From assembly GCA_014896555.1 (NCBI GenBank), contig JADBKC010000007.1, positions 1 to 44,371 on the forward strand: a stretch of DNA of 44,371 nucleotides, written 5' to 3'. This document shows, one piece after another, positions 1 to 6,725 of this stretch (positions are counted from its first letter, which is position 1; the number at the start of each line of letters is the position of its first letter). Under the pieces are notes generated by a model that did no database searches, was not told the origin of the DNA, and worked only from the letters and a program-made list of their open reading frames with translations. Position numbers and translations under genes: made by a program. The stretch comes from Caryophanales bacterium. Lineage in GTDB: Bacteria > Bacillota > Bacilli > Bacillales > DSM-4216.

Positions 1-23
1 AGTAGAAAAGGGAGGAAATAAAT

Positions 24-521
24 ATGGCAGGAAGAAAAGAAGAAGAATTGCAAGGAGTCACGTTGTTAGGCAATCAAGGGACAAAATATGTATTCGACTA
101 CGCACCAGAGGTTCTCGAAGTATTTGACAACAAACATCCGAACCGCGATTATTTTGTCAAATTCAATTGCCCTGAATTCACTAGCCTATGCCCAAAAACG
201 GGCCAGCCGGATTTTGCTACAATCTATATTAGTTATATTCCTGACAAAAAAATGGTCGAAAGCAAATCGTTGAAGCTCTATTTATTTAGTTTTCGCAATC
301 ACGGAGATTTTCATGAAGATTGCGTGAATATCATTATGAACGATTTAATCAATGTGATGGATCCTCGCTATATTGAAGTTTGGGGAAAATTCACTCCGCG
401 AGGCGGAATCTCGATCGACCCGTATGTCAATTACGGACGTCCCGGTACAAAATATGAAAAAATGGCTGAATATCGATTAATGAATCACGATTTATATCCT
501 GAAAAAGTCGATAATCGCTAA
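24..521 (+). CDS. queF: NADPH-dependent 7-cyano-7-deazaguanine reductase QueF
   Basis: Reduces preQ0 to preQ1 with NADPH in the queuosine tRNA-modification pathway, in the cytoplasm. The 165-residue product matches the short (unimodular) type in length. Visible motifs: [13 protein letters not shown], with the Cys that forms the thioimide at residue 56 and the general acid Asp63; the QueF motif ESKSLKLY at 79-86 that binds NADPH; and FHED with Glu98 for substrate binding. The ATG at 24 follows GGGAGG at a normal distance. In B. subtilis queF is the last gene of queCDEF next to ykvI; the upstream genes lie outside this window. A terminator follows at once, so this is probably the operon end. 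The last step of the pathway (QueG) needs cobalamin, a loose link to the B12 operon further on. Confidence 0.97.
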   Translation: MAGRKEEELQGVTLLGNQGTKYVFDYAPEVLEVFDNKHPNRDYFVKFNCPEFTSLCPKTGQPDFATIYISYIPDKKMVESKSLKLYLFSFRNHGDFHEDCVNIIMNDLINVMDPRYIEVWGKFTPRGGISIDPYVNYGRPGTKYEKMAEYRLMNHDLYPEKVDNR

Positions 522-528
522 TTCATTC

Positions 529-561
529 GCCCTCTATGGAACTTCCACAGAGGGCATTTTT
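529..561 (+). terminator. Rho-independent terminator of queF
   Basis: GCCCTCT and AGAGGGC arms with an extra inner ATGG/CCAC pairing close a short loop and are followed by ATTTTT. It begins 8 bases after the queF stop codon. Confidence 0.85.
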
Positions 562-682
562 AGATCTACGGATGGAAATACATTTGCATGATACATCTCA
601 ATATAATAAAACTAATGTTAGGAAGTAAAAATATTCAAGTATATGATGAAAAAAGGCAATGAAGTTGAATGGCAAGGAGACG

Positions 683-1681
683 ATGAAAAGAATGTTAGAA
701 ACAAAAACAAGCCATAAAGAAGCAGATCTGCATGAATACTGTTCCGTTGTAGCCAAGACCAATGGAATAGATCCGATCGGCTCGGCACCGGTTCATCAGC
801 GCTATATTTTGGTAGAAATGCCTTTTCCTTGGACAAAAAAAGTAGAACAGTCCCCCAAAATGAATGGAGAGTTGTTGGAGGTTTTAAAAAAGGCGGAAGA
901 GCAAGAAAAAAAATTCCGGTTTTTAGCGTTTCATTCTGATACTCTCCCTTCTCCTAATGGGTATTCGCGCGTCTTTTTGTTTGAACGAGCGGACTCATTT
1001 TTGGCTCATTATGAAAAACGGGAATATTTGCTTCCGAGTCAAAAAATTCATGAGTTGGTGCGAGGTTTTTTAGCCAATTCCGCTTCTATAGAGAAATTTG
1101 ATGAGTACTTGCAGCCTTCATCTCATATTAGAGAGCTGTTTTTATGTACACAAGGCAGCCGCGATCGGTGCTGTGGAAAGTTTGGCTACGAACTGTATAA
1201 GGAAATTCAGAAACGTCTTTCATTAAATCCTAGTTCTCATTTGCGCGTATGGCGTTCTAGTCATTTGGGAGGCCATCGCTATGCGCCGACATTGCTGGAC
1301 TTGCCGGAAGGACGCTACTGGGGCCATTTGAATCCAAATCAACTGGATGCTCTATTGTTCCGGAAAGGGGCATTTTCTGATCTAGCCGGTTCTTACCGAG
1401 GCTGGGGAGTTATTTCTCCATTTGAACAAGCAGCAGAGCGGGAAGTCTTTTTGAAAATGGGCTGGGATTGGATAGAAATGATGAAACAGTCGAAGATCGT
1501 TGAAAAAAGCGAAAATACGGCTCGGGTGCGAATTGATTATCATTCACCAGACGGCCAGCAGCAAGGAACTTATGAAGCCAATGTAAAAATTGAAAGAACG
1601 ATCAGAGTTTGGGGATGCGGGGCAGAACCGAGCGATGTGAAACAATATAGAACGACTCGATTGGATAAAATGAATCATTAA
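683..1681 (+). CDS. Sucrase/ferredoxin-like (Suc_Fer-like) protein
   Basis: Member of the thioredoxin-like ferredoxin family once called sucrase/ferredoxin-like; a [2Fe-2S] cluster is expected, and the cellular role is not known. Family hallmarks are present: LFLCTQGSRDRCCGKFG in the middle, then RSSHLGGHRYAPTLLDLP with the conserved His and Gly-Gly-His stretch, EGRYWGHL, and a C-terminal RVWGCGAEPSDV with one more Cys. About 330 residues is normal for the family. The start is uncertain: AAGGAG lies at 674-679, so ATG 683 (spacing 3) or ATG 692 (spacing 12) is possible, while ATG 659 lacks a good ribosome site. It stands alone, between the queF terminator and the cold-shock gene, and shows no damage. 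Confidence 0.85.
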   Translation: MKRMLETKTSHKEADLHEYCSVVAKTNGIDPIGSAPVHQRYILVEMPFPWTKKVEQSPKMNGELLEVLKKAEEQEKKFRFLAFHSDTLPSPNGYSRVFLFERADSFLAHYEKREYLLPSQKIHELVRGFLANSASIEKFDEYLQPSSHIRELFLCTQGSRDRCCGKFGYELYKEIQKRLSLNPSSHLRVWRSSHLGGHRYAPTLLDLPEGRYWGHLNPNQLDALLFRKGAFSDLAGSYRGWGVISPFEQAAEREVFLKMGWDWIEMMKQSKIVEKSENTARVRIDYHSPDGQQQGTYEANVKIERTIRVWGCGAEPSDVKQYRTTRLDKMNH

Positions 1682-1873
1682 TCCGTTTCAATAGGAGCCG
1701 TGGAGAACACGGTTCATTTGCGGTCCTACATTGATTGCGACGATCCCGTTTGTTCCGTAATCGATGTAGGACCTTATTTTGGCAGGAAAAGAATATTTTA
1801 TGGATAAGTGAATGTTTTTTCTTTTTTTGGGGAAACTTAATAAAGAATGAATTAAGATGTTGGAGGTTTTAAT

Positions 1874-2074
1874 ATGGAACGAGGCACTGTTAAATGGTTT
1901 AATGCTGAAAAAGGATACGGATTTATCGAAACGGATAGTGGATCTGATGTATTTGTTCATTACAGCGCCATACAAGGAGAAGGATATAAGACATTGGAAG
2001 AAGGACAACAAGTGGAGTTTGAAGTGGTTCAAGGAAATCGCGGACCTCAGGCGGAACATGTCGTCAAACTATAA
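1874..2074 (+). CDS. Cold-shock protein (CspB/CspD family)
   Basis: Single OB-fold nucleic-acid chaperone of 66 residues that binds single-stranded RNA/DNA and melts mRNA structure. RNP1 (KGYGFIE, about 13-19) and RNP2 (VFVHY, about 27-31) are intact, with the usual VKWFN start and [13 protein letters not shown] end. The end is closest to CspD, the start to CspC/CspB, so no single symbol is chosen. GGAGG lies 8 bases before the ATG. It is monocistronic, with a strong terminator directly behind. The 190 bases upstream hold no other gene and could carry the long leader common for csp genes. Confidence 0.97.
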   Translation: MERGTVKWFNAEKGYGFIETDSGSDVFVHYSAIQGEGYKTLEEGQQVEFEVVQGNRGPQAEHVVKL

Positions 2075-2088
2075 TGAGGATGAATCAG

Positions 2089-2119
2089 GGGGGTGACTTC
2101 GTTATAGTCACCCCCTTTT
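2089..2119 (+). terminator. Terminator of the cold-shock gene
   Basis: Perfect 10-bp stem GGGGGTGACT / AGTCACCCCC with a 7-base loop, followed by TTTTC. Confidence 0.9.
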
Positions 2120-2368
2120 CAATGGAAAGGATTTATAGCTTGAATGAAAACCGATTCTTTCGCCGTTTGCATCCACCAAACCACTCTGCAGTGATCATCT
2201 AACCGTAACCAAATGAGGTCAAGCTGATTCTTTTCCATTTAAATCAATGTCCATATCTCATCCAAAGTCATATTTGATCGACCGCTTGCCATTCATTCAT
2301 AATTTTGGCAAAACCCAACTTCTTTCCGAAATGAACAATGAAGAGTTCTGGACAGTTGTAACAAAAAA

Positions 2369-2950
2369 TTATAAAAGATAAGTTTTCGAACCTATTTTCG
2401 AAATGATTAGATTGGAAAAAAGAATGGAATGCTGGTGCACGTGGCGATGATCACGATTTATTTTTGGTTTGTAAGGAAGTAAAGACCGAAAATTCAGGCG
2501 TGTGATTTGATTGATTAAAAAAGCGGATTGATTGGGATTTTTCTTTCTTTTTGTATTTAATAGATCAATGATTCTTTGCCTAGTTGTAATTCCGATTCCA
2601 TGTCCATAATAGAGACGTTCATCCAATACGATCGCATTTTCTCCTTGCCATTCCGGAGTGTTAGGATCATGATCAGGATTGATAAAATAAACGCAATCTT
2701 CGGGTAAAAAATCCGTTCCTTTATGACGGCGAAGATCTAAAAGTGGCAAATTGGACATCGCTTTTATACAACTGTTTAGCCGCTTGAATGATTTGAAGTC
2801 TAATCGCCAATTCAAATTCAAGTTGCTCCTTTGTTTCTCATAAACTGTACTGTATTTCCCCATTAATGGAAGGATGGTAGATGCTTCATTGGATAAAGTC
2901 CCCAGATCCATTTGGCTGAAATCTTCTAATTTTTGATTAATGATGATCAA
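2369..2950 (-). pseudogene. tgl: Broken tgl: protein-glutamine gamma-glutamyltransferase remnant
   Basis: Remnant of the spore-coat transglutaminase Tgl, which cross-links coat proteins such as GerQ; the intact enzyme is about 245 residues. The downstream part is clear: EDCVYFINPDHDPNTPEWQG, then YYGHGIGI and SAFLINQITRLNF match the Tgl C-terminal half from memory of the family. The N-terminus (MIIINQKLEDF) is also Tgl-like. At about 2831-2840 the homologous frame shifts: the neighbouring frame reads EQLEFELAIRLQIIQAAKQL and then FATF, the Tgl segment before the active site. At about 2740 that frame jumps to DLRRHKGTDFLPEDC, so roughly 90 codons including the catalytic-Cys motif FECATA are missing. 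One frameshift plus one internal deletion therefore leaves an open frame of 193 codons that cannot be active. The last 30 or so residues are unlike Tgl, so the true 3' end is unclear. Confidence 0.85.
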
Positions 2951-3249
2951 TCATAACCTCTCCTCGTTTTAGAGAATCGGAATAAAGGGATGGAATCGCT
3001 ATAAACTGTAACAGTTTAATAATTTATATGAATAATCGAAGAATAATGATAAAATTTGTTCCAGTGGAAGATTTAAATCAACCCGCAAATTATCTCGCTT
3101 TCAAATGATTTAAGCAGAATGATAAAAGAATCATTTTGAAAATTATAAAAATTTGATTTCTGACACAGTCAAGCGTCCAAAAAATCATTTGGAAAATCAA
3201 AAAGATCGGGATGACGAGTGAATTCATCCATAGAGGAAATAACGGAAGA

Positions 3250-3297
3250 ATGATGGATTCAAGCCTTAACGAGGTTTTGAATGAAGAGGCTTTTTGA
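3250..3297 (+). CDS. Possible 15-residue acidic mini-ORF
   Basis: Reads MMDSSLNEVLNEEAF then TGA. A weak purine-rich site (GGAA at 3244-3247) precedes it. It lies 16 bases before a second, basic 15-codon ORF. It could be chance, a leader peptide or the end of a decayed gene; nothing else supports it. Confidence 0.15.
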   Translation: MMDSSLNEVLNEEAF

Positions 3298-3313
3298 AAA
3301 GGAGAGAATATAA

Positions 3314-3361
3314 GTGCCGTTTTTTAAAAAAATTAAAAAATTTTCCTTTACGCGGAATTAA
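3314..3361 (+). CDS. Possible 15-residue cationic mini-ORF
   Basis: GTG start with AAGGAG about 8-9 bases upstream; reads MPFFKKIKKFSFTRN then TAA. The peptide is hydrophobic-cationic (five Lys/Arg of 15). The ribosome site is good but the length is so short that chance or a gene remnant remains likely. No function is assigned. Confidence 0.22.
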   Translation: MPFFKKIKKFSFTRN

Positions 3362-3585
3362 AGAACCCGCATGTGAAGAATAAATCTTGGATGGACCATA
3401 AGATAAAAGAAAATAGGAAATCATGGATTTTCTGCGCTGGAAAAGACGTATAATGGTTTGTTTGGATAAAAAGTCGTTTATGCACTCTCATTCTAAACAC
3501 AGTATCGGGAAAAAACATATTGAAAACGTTTTAAAATCGGACGAATGTTTAAATGGTGAAATGAGGATTCGCATAGGGAGAAGGT

Positions 3586-4740
3586 GTGTACGTGAAAAAA
3601 GAATTGGAGCCATTAAAGCCCGTTATTCGTCAATTATTTGACTATTTCCATCATCATCCGGAAAAAAGCTGGCATGAATATGGAACAACACGCTTTATAG
3701 CCGAACAGATGCAAACATTCGGATATAAACCTAAAACGTTTACAGATTGTACGGGAGTTGTGGCTGAATTCGGCCAGGGGAAGAACGGACTGTGCGTTGG
3801 GGTCAGAAGCGATATGGATGCTTTATGGCAAGAAAAAGACGGAATATGGCAAGCCAATCATTCATGCGGCCATGATGCCCATATGGCAATCGTACTTGGC
3901 GTGATGCTGTTGTTCAAAAAAATAAACTATCGTCCTCCCGGAAAGTTGATGTTTCTCTTTCAGCCTGCAGAAGAAAAAGGCACCGGGGCGTTGAAAATGA
4001 TTGATAAAGGCGTTATTGATAGATTGAACTATTTATACGGCGTTCATTTGCGGCCTATTCAAGAACTTCGCTTTGGCCAGGCTTCGCCAAGTATAAACCA
4101 TGGAGCATCCGCCTCTCTTCAAGGCGAGATTCACGGTGAAGATGCCCACGCAGCCCGACCTCAATTAGGACAAAATGCCATAGAAGTTGGAGCCGCTTTG
4201 GTTAACGCTTTGAATCAAATTCATTTCGATCCAAGAATCCCTTATTCTGTGAAGTTGACAAGTTTTCATGCCGGCGGGGACGCGGCAAACTTAATTCCTG
4301 GGAAAGCTTCTTTTCGTATGGATATTAGAGCGCAAACGAACGAGACAATGAAGCAACTATTGGAACGTATATCGAAAATATTTCAATCACTGGAAATCCA
4401 ATTTGGAGCCAAGATCCACGCTAAAATCGAATCGGATGTGAAAGCTGCTGCCATTCATCCAGAAGCAGAAAGAATAATGGCTAAAGCGATTATCCAAACA
4501 TTGGGGAAAGAAGGGCTGGTTCCTAGCGTGCTGACAACGGGGGGCGAGGATTTTCATTATTATACATTCCATAAGCCAGATTTAAAAGCTACGATGCTTG
4601 GACTTGGATGCGATCTACGGCCAGGGCTCCATCATCCAAATATGACCTTTCAAACGGATGCGATCTTTACCGGTATTGAAATATTGGCTAATGCAGTGAT
4701 ACGCACGTTTGCACAAGCGGAGAAGGGCGAAGAGAAATGA
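3586..4740 (+). CDS. amhX: M20 family amidohydrolase, AmhX-like
   Basis: Zinc (or other divalent metal) dependent amidohydrolase of peptidase family M20, subgroup of aminoacylases/carboxypeptidases; closest by memory to B. subtilis AmhX (about 383 residues; this one 384). Probably removes an N-acyl group from amino acids in the cytoplasm. Metal-site motifs: RSDMDAL (74-80), NHSCGHDAHM (91-100), PAEEKGTG (128-134, catalytic Glu), GVHLRP (His154) and the C-terminal GGEDFHYY and LHHPN. The Pro-rich HAARPQLGQNA stretch begins the dimerisation domain. GTG 3586 is used here; GTG 3592 fits AAGG at 3581-3584 equally well. The next gene is an N-acylamino-acid racemase-type enzyme, so the pair may turn N-acyl-D- into L-amino acids, an inference from known Geobacillus pairs. 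Confidence 0.9.
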   Translation: MYVKKELEPLKPVIRQLFDYFHHHPEKSWHEYGTTRFIAEQMQTFGYKPKTFTDCTGVVAEFGQGKNGLCVGVRSDMDALWQEKDGIWQANHSCGHDAHMAIVLGVMLLFKKINYRPPGKLMFLFQPAEEKGTGALKMIDKGVIDRLNYLYGVHLRPIQELRFGQASPSINHGASASLQGEIHGEDAHAARPQLGQNAIEVGAALVNALNQIHFDPRIPYSVKLTSFHAGGDAANLIPGKASFRMDIRAQTNETMKQLLERISKIFQSLEIQFGAKIHAKIESDVKAAAIHPEAERIMAKAIIQTLGKEGLVPSVLTTGGEDFHYYTFHKPDLKATMLGLGCDLRPGLHHPNMTFQTDAIFTGIEILANAVIRTFAQAEKGEEK

Positions 4741-5182
4741 AAAGTTTTGATATTTTTTAGTCGAAAGGAATTGCGGTTTTCCTCATATGAAAGGACTACA
4801 ATGGAATGGCTGATCAATGATTGGCCATTTTTATCTCACTATTTTGAAGTGGATAGGGAAATCCACTTTACATTTTTATGTCTCTTTTTTGCAGTAACGG
4901 AACATGGCTGCTATGGTTGTTTCCTGGGAAATAATAGATAACGGCATTCCAATGCTTGTTGGAAATCCATATTTTAATCAATGCTACATTTATTTCCTTA
5001 GACCTGTTGGCCATAAGCAGCTGATAAAACAATACTATTGATTGGTGCAAAATTAGTAATCAAACAATTGATATTTAGTCTCGGAATAACTATGGTAAAA
5101 ATTATAAAAAGTCAAAAAATGAGCCGGTTTCAATTTTTCTATTGGTAGAGAATGTGAAGAGATATAGAAAGGGATGTCTTGA
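4741..5182. other. Intergenic region amhX-menC with a weak hairpin
   Basis: No supported gene in 440 bases. An 8-bp perfect stem AAGTGGAT/ATCCACTT with a 6-base loop at 4847-4868, followed by TACATTTTTATG, could end amhX transcription, although it sits about 105 bases behind the stop codon. An open frame at 4747-4941 crosses this hairpin and has no ribosome site. The gap argues that the two genes flanking it have separate promoters. Confidence 0.4.
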
Positions 5183-6286
5183 ATGATCATTGAAAAAGTA
5201 ACGATGCGCCATATGAAAATGAAAATGAAATTTCCTTTTGTCACTAGTTTTGGCACCATTCAAATGAAAGATTTCATTTTAGTTGAGGTGCAAGATGAGA
5301 ACGGGATGATAGGATGGGGAGAATCCGTTGCCTTTAGCGCACCCACCTATACTGAAGAAACGTTTCGAACAAATTGGCATATTTTGGAAGATTTTTTGAT
5401 CCCTATGATAAAGGGACGGGAGATTTCACATCCTCGAGAAGTAAATTCGATCTTTCAGCCGATTCGTGGGAATTATATGGCAAAATCTGCTGTTGAAACG
5501 GCCGTTTGGGATTTATATGCAAAGCGTTTAAATAAGCCGCTTTACAAAGTGATTGGGGGGAAAAAGCGGCAAATAGAGGCCGGTATCAGCCTTGGCATTC
5601 AAAAATCCATCGATGATTTGCTGGAAATGATCAAAAACTATGTGGAACAAGGATATAAAAGAGTGAAAGTCAAAATCAAACCGGGTTGGGATGTAGAGGT
5701 GATCAGACAAATCCGTTATCATTTTCCGCAGCTTTCTCTGATGGCTGATGCCAACTCTGCTTATCGTTTGGAAGATGTTCCGTTATTGAAACAATTGGAT
5801 GAGTTTCATTTAATGATGATTGAGCAGCCATTGGCCTACGATGATATTGTCGATCATGCGTTAGTTCAAAAAGAGCTGAAAACGCCGATATGTTTGGACG
5901 AAAGCATTCACAGTCTTGAAGATGTAAGAAAAGCTGTTGAACTTGGAAGCTGTCAAATTATTAATCTAAAAATCGGCCGCGTTGGCGGATTAGGAGAGTC
6001 TATCAAAATTCACAATTTTTGCAAAGAACATCACATTCCGCTTTGGTGCGGAGGAATGCTTGAAGCGGGAATCGGCCGCGCCCATAACGTTGCTATCACT
6101 ACGCTGGATCAATTTACATTACCGGGGGATACCGCCGCCTCCTCTCATTATTGGGAAAGCGATATTATTCAACCGGAAGTGACCGTCGAGAATGGATGGA
6201 TTCATGTCCCTGAAAAACCTGGGATTGGCTATGAGCCAGATTTCGAAGCCATTGATTCTTTTACTTGCCACCAAAAAGTTTTTTAA
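5183..6286 (+). CDS. menC: o-Succinylbenzoate synthase / N-acylamino-acid racemase (enolase superfamily)
   Basis: Enolase-superfamily enzyme of the OSBS/NSAR family, 367 residues. Visible catalytic set: KVK (Lys162 and Lys164) on one face, metal ligands Asp189 (MADAN), Glu214 (IEQP) and Asp239 (LDES), and Lys263 (NLKIGRVGG) opposite. [10 protein letters not shown] and [10 protein letters not shown] complete the family pattern. Family members make o-succinylbenzoate for menaquinone, racemise N-succinyl amino acids, or do both; sequence alone does not decide. Here it is not with other men genes but behind an AmhX-type amidohydrolase, which favours the racemase role, as in the Geobacillus D-to-L amino-acid route (racemase plus M20 desuccinylase). 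AAAGGG lies 9 bases before the ATG. An A/T-rich hairpin at 6297-6334 may end transcription before the B12 promoter. Confidence 0.9.
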   Translation: MIIEKVTMRHMKMKMKFPFVTSFGTIQMKDFILVEVQDENGMIGWGESVAFSAPTYTEETFRTNWHILEDFLIPMIKGREISHPREVNSIFQPIRGNYMAKSAVETAVWDLYAKRLNKPLYKVIGGKKRQIEAGISLGIQKSIDDLLEMIKNYVEQGYKRVKVKIKPGWDVEVIRQIRYHFPQLSLMADANSAYRLEDVPLLKQLDEFHLMMIEQPLAYDDIVDHALVQKELKTPICLDESIHSLEDVRKAVELGSCQIINLKIGRVGGLGESIKIHNFCKEHHIPLWCGGMLEAGIGRAHNVAITTLDQFTLPGDTAASSHYWESDIIQPEVTVENGWIHVPEKPGIGYEPDFEAIDSFTCHQKVF

Positions 6287-6340
6287 TGAATGTTAGAAAA
6301 AATGATTTTTTGGCAAACCATTTTGTCATTTTTTGTCCGT

Positions 6341-6370
6341 TTGACAGATCACACTACGATTCGCTATGAT
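6341..6370 (+). promoter_or_regulatory. Sigma-A-like promoter of the cobalamin operon
   Basis: TTGACA (6341-6346), an 18-base spacer and TATGAT (6365-6370). Transcription would begin near 6377, about 20 bases before the riboswitch P1 stem. Confidence 0.7.
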
Positions 6371-6396
6371 AAGTTCGAATACAATTAGTTCATAAG

Positions 6397-6580
6397 AAAA
6401 ATAGGTTGGCAAAAGCCGTGCTGTCGGGCTCTTGCCATGAAAAGGGAAGTCCGGTGAAAATCCGGCGCGGTCCCGCCACTGTGAATGGGAGCTTTCTAAA
6501 CTGGTTGCCACTGTTTGCTGTTTTGCAGATGGGAAGGCTTTAGAAAGCGATGATCATGAGCCAGGAGACCTGCCTATTTT
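6397..6580 (+). promoter_or_regulatory. Cobalamin (AdoCbl-type) riboswitch aptamer
   Basis: The core is plainly present: AGGGAAGTCCGGTG followed by TCCGGCGCGGTCCCGCCACT and TGTGA, and the B12 box GCCAGGAGACCTGCC at 6560-6574. P1 is formed by AAAATAGG (6397-6404) and CCTATTTT (6573-6580). A variable arm with GCTTTCTAAA and TTTAGAAAGC pairing lies between. In this class adenosylcobalamin or a related cobamide binding lowers expression of the genes behind. The element places all six following genes under B12 control. Confidence 0.96.
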
Positions 6581-6595
6581 TTTTGGCGACGTTGT

Positions 6596-6690
6596 ACCTA
6601 CGAGGATAGGGTGCGTTCAATCTGTTATGGTCTTTTTTTGTTTCTTTTTGGCACCCTGTCTCGCTAGGTGTGCCTTTTTCTTTTGGTTAT
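6596..6690 (+). terminator. Expression-platform terminator of the cobalamin riboswitch
   Basis: Arms ACCTACGAGGATAGGGTGC (6596-6614) and GCACCCTGTCTCGCTAGGT (6651-6669) pair over AGGGTGC/GCACCCT, CGAG/CTCG and ACCT/AGGT around a U-rich loop of 36 bases, followed by TTTTTC and further T runs. Position between aptamer and first gene suggests ligand-dependent transcription termination. No antiterminator was worked out in full. Confidence 0.65.
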
Positions 6691-6725
6691 TTTTTATTAT
6701 TACATATCGTTGAGGAGGGGGATTT

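Larger units (their letters stand above)
2951..3585. other. Long intergenic region between tgl remnant and amhX
   Basis: A+T-rich 635-base stretch with no convincing full-size gene. It holds a 17-bp palindrome at 3002-3018 (TAAACTGT-A-ACAGTTTA) just upstream of the tgl remnant, two possible 15-codon ORFs at 3250-3297 and 3314-3361, and open frames without coding character nearer to amhX. Confidence 0.6.

Noticed and set aside
1688-2059. Minus-strand open frame of 123 codons antisense to the cold-shock gene
   Set aside because: It is the reverse of a certain gene and its terminator area, with no ribosome site and no family resemblance.
3423-3641. Plus-strand open frame of 72 codons before amhX
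   Set aside because: Overlaps the amhX start in another frame, lacks a ribosome site, and its composition is not protein-like.
4747-4941. Plus-strand open frame behind amhX
   Set aside because: Runs through the hairpin at 4847-4868, has no ribosome site, and shows no motif.
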